Notes under the pieces: generated by a model
Told to the model about the DNA's origin: nothing
Database searches by the model: none
Seen by the model: only the letters and a program-made list of their open reading frames with translations
Shown: piece after piece, positions 57,171 through 64,000 of the stretch
Numbering within the stretch: the stretch's first letter is position 1
Layout of the letters: the number at the start of each line of letters is the position of its first letter
Program-made: the position numbers and the translations under genes
Source of the DNA: a virus
Direction: 5' to 3' (one strand)
Length of the DNA stretch: 64,000 nucleotides
Virus record (IMG/VR): IMGVR_UViG_3300033150_001135
Span: 28,146 to 92,145 of that record

Positions 57171-57461
57171 ATGGATAAGAAATGTAGAATAAAGAAATTA
57201 GAAAAAACTTGTGAGGCATGTCCAGCACAGTGGGAAGGAACGTTAGAGGATGGTCGAACAATTTACATAAGATACCGTTGGAGCACCCTTGAAGTACGGG
57301 TAAGTAAAACTAAAACTAACGATATAATGGAAGCAGTTAGAGGAGTTACTATATTTAGCGAACATATTGGTGGTGAAGAAGCTTTAGATGGCTCTTTAGA
57401 ACTAAAACAATTAAAGCAGATTACTAGGAAAGTAATTGATTGGAAGAAAAGTGTGGGATAA
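57171..57461 (+). CDS. Hypothetical protein
   Basis: 96 residues. KTCEACPAQWEG then RYRWSTLEVRV, a compact Cys-containing beta domain of unknown role seen in small phage proteins. Downstream of the RNA element; GGAGAGTAAGGAG lies upstream. Confidence 0.6.
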   Translation: MDKKCRIKKLEKTCEACPAQWEGTLEDGRTIYIRYRWSTLEVRVSKTKTNDIMEAVRGVTIFSEHIGGEEALDGSLELKQLKQITRKVIDWKKSVG

Positions 57462-57478
57462 GAAGCAGGAATAGTATT

Positions 57479-57730
57479 ATGTTATACTTAAAATTTGTTG
57501 TAGAAGAGGCTAGTAGTAAAGAACAGAGTGGACGTATAGATGTTTGGGGGTTACATAAGTATCATCCTGTGGACTATATTTATTTTCATACAACTAAGAT
57601 AAGAGAATTTTCTGAGTTACGACAAGTATGGGATTATAGTTACGTAACAGAGAAAAAGTTGAGAAAGCTTAAGAAGATCATAGAAAAGAAATATCGGAAA
57701 GAGGGAGAATGTTATAATGGAAAGTCGTGA
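57479..57730 (+). CDS. Hypothetical protein
   Basis: 83 residues from ATG 57479 (weak AGGA site). Basic C-terminal helix overlapping the reductase gene. Not recognised. Confidence 0.5.
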   Translation: MLYLKFVVEEASSKEQSGRIDVWGLHKYHPVDYIYFHTTKIREFSELRQVWDYSYVTEKKLRKLKKIIEKKYRKEGECYNGKS

Positions 57731-59369
57731 AGAAGTTGCTAGAAGGAGGTATTATGAAAATCCATCTAGTAGTTGGAAAAAGTTATCTAACCGGGTAGCA
57801 AAAGGGATAGCAGTTAGTGAGAATAGTAAGCAGGAAGAATGGAGGATGTGGTTTTATGATATAATTAGTACGTATAAATTTGTTCCTGGAGGTAGAATAC
57901 TGCGCAATGCTGGGGTGGGAACTAGTAGAAACTTACTTAACTGTTTTGTATTACCCATCGATGATAACATTGAGTCAATAGGGCAGTGTATGAAGGACGC
58001 TCTCATAACTTGGAGTGGGGGAGGTGGGGTAGGTATTAATTTTTCTAATCTTCGTCCCAAAGGTTCCGTGATAAAAGGGAAGGGAGGGGAATCATCAGGA
58101 CTTGTATCATTTATGACGGCTTTAAATTCTGTTGCTAATACTATAAGAGTGGGTGGACAAAGAAGAGCTGCTACCATAGCTATCGTAGATGTTAGTCACC
58201 CAGAAATTGAAGAGTTTATTGATGCTAAATTGAAACATGGTAGGTTGAATTGTTTTAATATTTCGGTTGGTATCAGTAATGAGTTTCTAGAGGCGGTAGA
58301 AAGGGATGCAGACTGGGACTTGATTTTTAGAAAGAAAACTTACAAAACTGTCAAGGCGAGAAAGTTATGGAATAGGATACTTAGTAATATGGTACAGTGT
58401 GCGGAACCTGGTCTTGTAAATATGAGTAAACTAACTAAAACAAATAGTTTTTACTTTGCTCCAGTTTTAGGAACCAATCCTTGCGGGGAACTTCCATTGA
58501 GTGCTTATGGTTCATGTTGTTTAGGTTCTCTCGTTTTGCCGAAGTTTGTGCAAGGTCAACAGACTCAGTGGAAAGAACTGGAAAGAGTTATAAGTATAGC
58601 TGTTAGATTCTTAGATAACGTAATAGATGTTACCACTTTTCCTACAAGTAGTATGAAAACAGTAGCAGAGGATGGGAGAAGAATAGGTCTTGGGGTTATG
58701 GGACTGGCTGACTATTTATTTAAGAAAGAGATTAGATACGGTTCTGAGGAATGCTTACTTGAGTTGGAACGGTTGTTTAAGTTTATCCGAAATACCGCAT
58801 ACCGTTCTAGTGTTGAAATTGCTAAGGAAAAAGGTCCTTTCCCAAAGTTTAGTGTGGTTGACTATGGAAAAGCAAGTTTTGTGAGAAAGTTACCAGCACA
58901 GTTAAGAAGGGAGATTAAGAAGTATGGTATAAGGAACGTAGCTCTTATGACGTGTGCTCCCACGGGTACTACTAGTTTAGTAGCGGGGGTATCTAGTGGT
59001 ATAGAACCCTTATTTTCTAAAGCATACAGGAGAAGAGACCAAATAAGTGATAGAATTTATATACATCCTCTTTACGAAGAGATTCTTAGTAGTGGAAGTA
59101 AGGTGCCGGATTGGTTTGTAGACTCGTATGATTTGAAGCCAGAAGAACATTTCGAGGTTCAAGCGGTAATACAAAGTTACGTTGATGGGGCTATTTCGAA
59201 GACTATAAATTGTCCTAAAGGAACTACTGCTAAGAAGCTATCGGAGTGGTTGTTGGAGTATGCTTACGAGTTAAAAGGTATAACAGTTTACGTTGATCAA
59301 AGTCGTAAGGAACAAGTTCTATACCCGATGACAAGGAAAGAAGCTGAGGAGGTATTTAGAAAGAAATGA
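57717..59369 (+). CDS. nrdJ: Ribonucleotide reductase, class II (cobalamin-dependent) type
   Basis: 550 residues. VPGGRILRNAG, LLNCFVLP (first active-site Cys), GGGGVGINFSNLRPKG, TNPCGELPL (the NPCGE radical/active-site motif), and CAPTGTTSLVAGVSSGIEPLF are typical of NrdJ. No small R2 subunit is seen nearby. It reduces ribonucleotides for phage DNA synthesis independently of oxygen but needs host B12. The short C-terminus lacks the usual double-Cys tail. Confidence 0.85.
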   Translation: MESREEVARRRYYENPSSSWKKLSNRVAKGIAVSENSKQEEWRMWFYDIISTYKFVPGGRILRNAGVGTSRNLLNCFVLPIDDNIESIGQCMKDALITWSGGGGVGINFSNLRPKGSVIKGKGGESSGLVSFMTALNSVANTIRVGGQRRAATIAIVDVSHPEIEEFIDAKLKHGRLNCFNISVGISNEFLEAVERDADWDLIFRKKTYKTVKARKLWNRILSNMVQCAEPGLVNMSKLTKTNSFYFAPVLGTNPCGELPLSAYGSCCLGSLVLPKFVQGQQTQWKELERVISIAVRFLDNVIDVTTFPTSSMKTVAEDGRRIGLGVMGLADYLFKKEIRYGSEECLLELERLFKFIRNTAYRSSVEIAKEKGPFPKFSVVDYGKASFVRKLPAQLRREIKKYGIRNVALMTCAPTGTTSLVAGVSSGIEPLFSKAYRRRDQISDRIYIHPLYEEILSSGSKVPDWFVDSYDLKPEEHFEVQAVIQSYVDGAISKTINCPKGTTAKKLSEWLLEYAYELKGITVYVDQSRKEQVLYPMTRKEAEEVFRKK

Positions 59370-60256
59370 TCGGGTTAGTTGATGTAGATTCTAAAATACC
59401 TAATTTAGCATTAATGAAACTGTCTGCATATTTTAAGAATTTAAAGTATAAAGTGAAATTAGTAGGACCAGTATTTGCTGACCAGTGTGACGAAGTATTT
59501 GCTTCTAAGGTATTTGATTATACGGAACTTCCTGCTTTACCTGAAAATACAGTTGTGGGAGGTCCTGGCTACTCTTTAGATACTAGGTTGGATGATAGTA
59601 TTGAAATGATGTATCCGGATTATTTTTTGTATGGTTGCAATTATGCAATAGGGTATACGTCAAGAGGATGTAATAGAAACTGTCCTTTTTGTGTAGTACC
59701 AAGAAAGGAAGGAAAGTTTCATCCTGTTTGTGACATATATCAGTTTTGGAATGGTCAAGATCGAATTAGGCTTCTTGATAACTCACTTAATACAGACGAG
59801 GAACATTTTGAGAGGATTCTAAACCAGTTAATTGAGCATAGAATTCGAGTAGATTTTACCCAAGGATTAGATGTTAGATATTTGACAGATAAGCAGGCTT
59901 TCTTGTTAAGCCGAGTTAAGTTATGGAAGAGAATTCATTTTGCGTGGGACTTAATGCCTACTGAAAAAGCAGTACGGAAGGGGGTTGAAATATTGGGGAA
60001 ATACCATTTGAAAAGTAAATCTACATTCTATGTTTTGGTAGGGTTTAATACGACGCAAGAGGAGGATTTATATCGAGTAGAAACTTTGAAAAATTTAGGG
60101 GTTGACCCTTTCGTAATGCCGTATAACAAGTTTGACCAGTATCAAAAAGATTTTGCAAGGTGGTGTAATAGGAAGAACCTTCTCTATAGTGTTAAGTGGG
60201 AAGAATATACAAAAGGATATAAGAAAGTTAAATATAAGAGAGGAATATTTTTTTGA
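59366..60256 (+). CDS. Radical SAM protein, second type
   Basis: 296 residues, ATGA-coupled to the reductase. CNRNCPFC (about 101-108) is the cluster motif; the N-terminal 90 residues have the pattern of a degenerate B12-binding-like domain. Similar phage proteins are usually unassigned. Its position next to a class II reductase, itself a radical enzyme, is suggestive only. Confidence 0.78.
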   Translation: MIGLVDVDSKIPNLALMKLSAYFKNLKYKVKLVGPVFADQCDEVFASKVFDYTELPALPENTVVGGPGYSLDTRLDDSIEMMYPDYFLYGCNYAIGYTSRGCNRNCPFCVVPRKEGKFHPVCDIYQFWNGQDRIRLLDNSLNTDEEHFERILNQLIEHRIRVDFTQGLDVRYLTDKQAFLLSRVKLWKRIHFAWDLMPTEKAVRKGVEILGKYHLKSKSTFYVLVGFNTTQEEDLYRVETLKNLGVDPFVMPYNKFDQYQKDFARWCNRKNLLYSVKWEEYTKGYKKVKYKRGIFF

Positions 60257-61239
60257 CAATGAAGATAGAAGATATTTTTCCGGATGGCAAGTGGGCAAGT
60301 AGTGGAAAGGAGTATATAGTTAAGTGCCCGTTTTGTGGTGACCCTCCTCGTTCCCACAACCATTGTTATGTTAATGTAACTGAGGGTATGTTTTACTGTC
60401 ACTACTGTGGTGAAGGGGGACGTATAGAGAAGTTGTTGCGTAAAGTTGGTAAGAGTATTAAGAAAGTAGAGAAAAAAAAGAAAGAGCCTCAAAAAGTTGC
60501 TTTGGTGGATTTTGAATCATTTCTAAAAGTTACAGGTACTAAAACTACTTTGGATAGATTGGCTTCTACTTACCTACGTAGTAGGGGGGTAAATGATACT
60601 GATGTTGAGTATTACAATATTAGGTACTCCACCACTGGTCGGTTCTATGGCAGAGTAATTATACCAGTATACGAGAATAAAAAAATAGTTTGCTTTGTGG
60701 CACGAGCATTTCTACCATTCGTTAAACCTAAGTATCTGTTTCCCAGGAAGGGGGAAACAATTCTAACTGCTAACCAAGTGTTATTTCATTACGATGAAGC
60801 AGTGAAGAATAAAGGAGGGTCTTACTTGCTAGTTGAAGGAGTACTTGATGCAATTCTAGCTTCTAAGAAGCTGAGTTCAAGGATGGGGGTTATTCCTATT
60901 GCTCTACTAAGTAGTTACTTGGGGGAAAGTCAGGAGTATAAACTAGCACGGTTAGGACAGTCTTCCACAGATACTCAGTTCTATGTTATGTTAGACTCGG
61001 ATGCTAATGACAAAGCATGGAAACTAGCAAAGAGACTATCGAAGTGGGGATACCAGATCAAAGTATGTGATCTGAGTAAAGTAGGCAGTGGTAAGCAAGA
61101 TCCGGCATCAGTAACTGTTGAAGGACTAATTAAGTCAATGAATGAAGCGATACAGTTTAGTGATGAAACTAAAATAGAAGTTGAACTTGGAGTGGAGAAA
61201 GAAAATGTACAATCCAGAAGAAATACGTCGTTTAGCTAA
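60253..61239 (+). CDS. DNA primase (zinc finger plus Toprim)
   Basis: 328 residues; TTG 60253 is spaced 8 nt from AGAGGAA, ATG 60259 is the alternative. CPFCGDPP (about 25-32) and CHYCGEGG (about 49-56) are the DnaG-type zinc finger. Toprim motifs LLVEGVLDAI (about 192-201), MLDSDAND (about 246-253) and QDPASV follow. It makes primers for the helicase at 27731. Confidence 0.88.
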   Translation: MTMKIEDIFPDGKWASSGKEYIVKCPFCGDPPRSHNHCYVNVTEGMFYCHYCGEGGRIEKLLRKVGKSIKKVEKKKKEPQKVALVDFESFLKVTGTKTTLDRLASTYLRSRGVNDTDVEYYNIRYSTTGRFYGRVIIPVYENKKIVCFVARAFLPFVKPKYLFPRKGETILTANQVLFHYDEAVKNKGGSYLLVEGVLDAILASKKLSSRMGVIPIALLSSYLGESQEYKLARLGQSSTDTQFYVMLDSDANDKAWKLAKRLSKWGYQIKVCDLSKVGSGKQDPASVTVEGLIKSMNEAIQFSDETKIEVELGVEKENVQSRRNTSFS

Positions 61240-61642
61240 AGAATACGTAAGAACAGGTGACACAAGAATATTTGAAAAACTTTTAACTGAACAGTTAAGT
61301 GATATTATAGATATTCAGTTAGCTAAAAAGTATAAAGGGTTAAGAGAATATTGGGGGGATATAAGGCAAGATATCCTTTTACAGTTTTGGAAATGGGCAG
61401 TGGAAGGAACTGCTAAAGGAGTTAATCTTAGGGAATCATTGAAGAAGGCATCAACTAAAGATTTCTATAACTTTTTCTATTTGAGAATAAGTACGTTTCT
61501 GTACTATCGTGTAGCAGAGTTAGAAAAAGAATATGAAAGTTTGAAAACAAACGTAACCTTTTTTGATGACTTACCAATGCAGTGGAAAACTAAGTTTGGT
61601 ATTGAATTAGAAGACAAGGATTGGGAGTTTTATGGAAAGTAG
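61205..61642 (+). CDS. Sigma-factor-like regulator
   Basis: 145 residues from ATG 61205 (GGAGAAAG upstream). GLREYWGDIRQDILLQFWKW and FLYYRVAELEKEYESL fit region 2 of small sigma-like factors; region 4 is not evident. It could direct late transcription with the next gene. Confidence 0.5.
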   Translation: MYNPEEIRRLAKEYVRTGDTRIFEKLLTEQLSDIIDIQLAKKYKGLREYWGDIRQDILLQFWKWAVEGTAKGVNLRESLKKASTKDFYNFFYLRISTFLYYRVAELEKEYESLKTNVTFFDDLPMQWKTKFGIELEDKDWEFYGK

Positions 61643-62213
61643 AAGGTTAGATAAGGTTACTGTGGAAAATTTTGCAAAAACCCATCCTGGTTCTATAGTA
61701 ACTGACTTGCTTATGCATTTCGATGTTGATGTAGTAACTAATTTGATTAGTTTGTATTCAGGTAGACAGATATACATTCCTACGGCTAAAACAGTATGGG
61801 TGGGACATAGGAACGAAATTATAAAGGAGGAACTGAATAAAAGTAATACAAGAGAAGTAAGGATGCAATTAGCGATACGGTTTGGATTGACAACTAAAGA
61901 TATTAGTGATATCTATACTGTGGTAAGGAATAAGAAAGTAGTTGTAAAAAGTAGAACAGTAAAACATATAGTGGATATTATTTTCAGAAAACATGAAAGG
62001 TGGTATCGTAAGGAGGTTTGGAAACTAGTTAAAAGTAGTGAGAATGTCCATTTTCAAGATCCTGAGACGTTGTATATACTTAAAGAATTACGAGGAAACG
62101 TAATGGATCGTTGTATACGAGACATAAGTACGCATTTGTCCCTTGTAGGTAATGAAAGAAAGAAGAAGGATGCGGTTACTATTTTGTATAAGAAAATACA
62201 GGAAATGTGGTAG
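61632..62213 (+). CDS. Mor-like transcription activator
   Basis: 193 residues. The middle (LYSGRQIYIPTAKTV...REVRMQLAIRFGLTTKDISDIY) matches the Mor/C activator family: a GG/R-x-x-YIP strand then an HTH. Extra N- and C-terminal extensions. Mor-type proteins activate middle or late phage promoters. Confidence 0.65.
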   Translation: MESRRLDKVTVENFAKTHPGSIVTDLLMHFDVDVVTNLISLYSGRQIYIPTAKTVWVGHRNEIIKEELNKSNTREVRMQLAIRFGLTTKDISDIYTVVRNKKVVVKSRTVKHIVDIIFRKHERWYRKEVWKLVKSSENVHFQDPETLYILKELRGNVMDRCIRDISTHLSLVGNERKKKDAVTILYKKIQEMW

Positions 62214-62294
62214 TTTTATGTTGTATAAAAAAATAAAAATAAATTTTAGTTATTATATTTATAATGATTATAAATGTATAGTGGAAAGTAGTAA

Positions 62295-62537
62295 GTGAAG
62301 AAAGATTGGTTAAAAGAAATTGATAGAACGCGAGAACTTTTGAAACAAAAAGCGCGGGAGCAATGGTCACTACCAGAGAAACGGAAGATTAAACAAAGAG
62401 GAGAGCAGGAAGTGGATTTTTTTCGTATTTGGTATCCGCTTTGTGTATTAGAAAGAATGGAACGGTACTGGAGTAAGTATAGGTGGATGCCTCCGAGTTG
62501 GCAGCGTATACTGAAGGATTTAGCAAGAAAATGGTAA
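62295..62537 (+). CDS. Small protein upstream of terminase
   Basis: 80 residues from GTG 62295, basic and Trp-rich; overlaps the terminase ATG. It may correspond to a terminase small subunit by position, without motif support. The 81 nt before it are very AT-rich and contain a TATAAT-like sequence near 62259. Confidence 0.5.
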   Translation: MKKDWLKEIDRTRELLKQKAREQWSLPEKRKIKQRGEQEVDFFRIWYPLCVLERMERYWSKYRWMPPSWQRILKDLARKW

Positions 62538-64000
62538 GTAGTAAGAAGAGAGATATTATTGAAGTTTTTGAAGACCAGAGCGATCTTGGTCGTTATATGG
62601 GAAGGAACCAGGAGAGTTGGAAGAATTGGAAAATATGTTTGAAAGCTCTCTATGGTATACCATTAAGTAAAGAAGAGGTAGATACTTACTATAAGTATAC
62701 TGGTAGATCGGTTCCCCCTACCTCTAGTGGTTTTTCTGAGTTTTTTGCTGTTATAGGAAGACGAGGAGGGAAAAGTAGGATAGCAGCTTTTATAGCAACT
62801 TATGAAGCCGTTTACGGAGATTGGAAAAAGTACTTAGCACCAGGGCAGGATGCTCACGTTCTTTGTTTAGCTACAGATACAAGACAAGCACGATTAGTTT
62901 TTAAGTATATAGCTGCATTTCTACAAACTAAGCAGTCTTTGATCGTAAAGAAGTCGGAGGAAGAAATACAGTTAGATAACTCAGTTAACATTATAGTCAA
63001 AGCGGCTACATCGAGAGGAATACGTGGTTATACTACTGCAGTGGTAATATTGGATGAGTTAGCATTCTTCCGACCAGATACTGGATTTGCTAATCCGGAC
63101 AAAGATATTGTTGAGGCTCTTGTTCCTACCATGCTTAAAGGAGCAAAATTGATTGGTATTTCTTCGCCTCACCGTAAAGGAGGATACTTTTTCAATATCT
63201 ACCAAAGTAACTGGGGTAACGATGCATCTAGAGTACTCGTTTGGCAGGCACCTACTGACGATATGAATCCTACGATAGGAGAAGCACAGCAAGGACGACT
63301 GGCAAGACTAAATATTGATACAGCTTCTGTTGAGTATGGAGCTCAGTTTAGAGAAGATATTCAGCAGTTTATTCCTGGTTATGTGTTGGATGCAGCTATT
63401 GATGAGAATATAGTTTCAAGACCGTATAATGAAAGAAATAGATATTATGCATTTTGTGACCCTACTGGAGGGACAGGGGAAGATAGCTTTACGTTAGCAA
63501 TTGCACATATGGATAACGAAGAGAGTAAGATATTGTTGGATGTGGTAGAGGAGGAGAAACCTCCTATTGATTTGAAGGAAACAACAGCAAAGTTTGCATC
63601 TATTCTTAAGGAGTATGGTATATGGGAAGTAACAGGTGACAAGTATGCAGGCGACTGGCCGGCATCTGAGTTTCGGGTACATAACGTAATGTATAAACCA
63701 GCACCTAAGGAGAAAAGTAGAATTTATTCTGAGTTTGAGGGGATAATAAACTTAGGGAAAGTTCGGTTACTAGCTCAACCGGTAATAAAGAACCAGTTTA
63801 TGTCACTTGAACGGCGAACAGCAGGTAAGCAGGATAAGATAGACCACATGCGAGGGGCTCACGATGATGTGGCTAACTCTGTTGCTGGTGTAGTACATAA
63901 AATTTACTGCAAAATGTATCGTCGTCTTCATGGTGACGATGACGATTATGCTCGTATTCCTCATACAGTAGGGGCGGTGTCGGGTATCTATACCGCACCA
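62531..64000 (+). CDS. terL: Terminase large subunit, 3' end outside the window
   Basis: 490 codons to the window edge without a stop. Walker A in VIGRRGGKS (about 73-81), Walker B VVILDELAFF (about 170-179), nuclease acidic residues in FCDPTGGTGEDS (about 309-320), GDKYAGDW and GAHDDVANSVAG (about 444-455). It is the ATPase/nuclease motor that packages DNA. The start overlaps the previous gene. Nearly complete. Confidence 0.93.
   Translation, partial: MVSSKKRDIIEVFEDQSDLGRYMGRNQESWKNWKICLKALYGIPLSKEEVDTYYKYTGRSVPPTSSGFSEFFAVIGRRGGKSRIAAFIATYEAVYGDWKKYLAPGQDAHVLCLATDTRQARLVFKYIAAFLQTKQSLIVKKSEEEIQLDNSVNIIVKAATSRGIRGYTTAVVILDELAFFRPDTGFANPDKDIVEALVPTMLKGAKLIGISSPHRKGGYFFNIYQSNWGNDASRVLVWQAPTDDMNPTIGEAQQGRLARLNIDTASVEYGAQFREDIQQFIPGYVLDAAIDENIVSRPYNERNRYYAFCDPTGGTGEDSFTLAIAHMDNEESKILLDVVEEEKPPIDLKETTAKFASILKEYGIWEVTGDKYAGDWPASEFRVHNVMYKPAPKEKSRIYSEFEGIINLGKVRLLAQPVIKNQFMSLERRTAGKQDKIDHMRGAHDDVANSVAGVVHKIYCKMYRRLHGDDDDYARIPHTVGAVSGIYTAP

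Overview
The window is most of the genome of an A+T-rich (about 60% by eye) tailed bacteriophage with siphovirus-type tail genes. Nearly every gene lies on the + strand, in tightly overlapping operons (ATGA, TAATG and TAGTG junctions) with strong AAGGAGG-type ribosome binding sites. The window opens inside a tail tube gene and closes inside the large terminase gene. Portal and capsid genes are not seen, so they probably lie between those two ends outside the window. The host cannot be identified from sequence alone; the strong Shine-Dalgarno sites argue against hosts such as Bacteroidota that make little use of them.

Layout. 0-12.9 kb is the late tail module: tail tube, G/GT tail chaperones with a -1 frameshift site, a 1568-aa tape measure, a tail hub that appears broken into three pieces by inserted adhesin-like modules, a membrane-anchored glycosidase-like protein and a coiled-coil membrane protein. 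12.9-13.25 kb is an AT-rich control region with two promoters and direct repeats. 13.3-26.6 kb is an accessory region of small genes (two Lar-like proteins, several zinc ribbons, a GHKL ATPase with an HExxH motif, a UvsW-like helicase, a cupin, a nucleotidyltransferase) and several RNA-level structures. 26.57-26.94 kb is dense in palindromes. 27-29 kb carries a DnaB-type helicase.

29.2-39.7 kb combines a lytic transglycosylase with DNA hypermodification and replication: a phosphoribosyltransferase-FolE fusion, a radical SAM protein, an SDR, a heptose-kinase-like PfkB protein, two QueC paralogues, a sliding-clamp-like protein, a DpdA-like transglycosylase, and a DNA polymerase carrying N-terminal HTH and uracil-DNA glycosylase domains. 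QueD and QueE follow at 53.3-54.4 kb. Together these predict synthesis of preQ0-type 7-deazaguanine and its insertion into phage DNA. 39.7-44.5 kb holds three arrays of a bipartite 36-bp repeat that I do not recognise. 44.5-52.4 kb is the recombination module (gp32-like SSB, UvsX/RecA, 5'-3' exonuclease, SbcD/SbcC, PD-(D/E)XK nuclease). 53-62 kb adds nucleotide metabolism (class II ribonucleotide reductase), primase, a second radical SAM protein and two regulators (sigma-like and Mor-like) just before the terminase.

Most unusual: the 36-bp arrays (one directly abutting a promoter that also occurs at two other loci), four 25-bp palindromes with constant stems and varying loops, two candidate structured RNAs (24.04-24.11 and 57.00-57.12 kb), the split hub, two further -1 frame breaks, and the sugar-enzyme-like genes embedded in the deazaguanine locus. 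Nothing was computed or searched; all homology is by reading.
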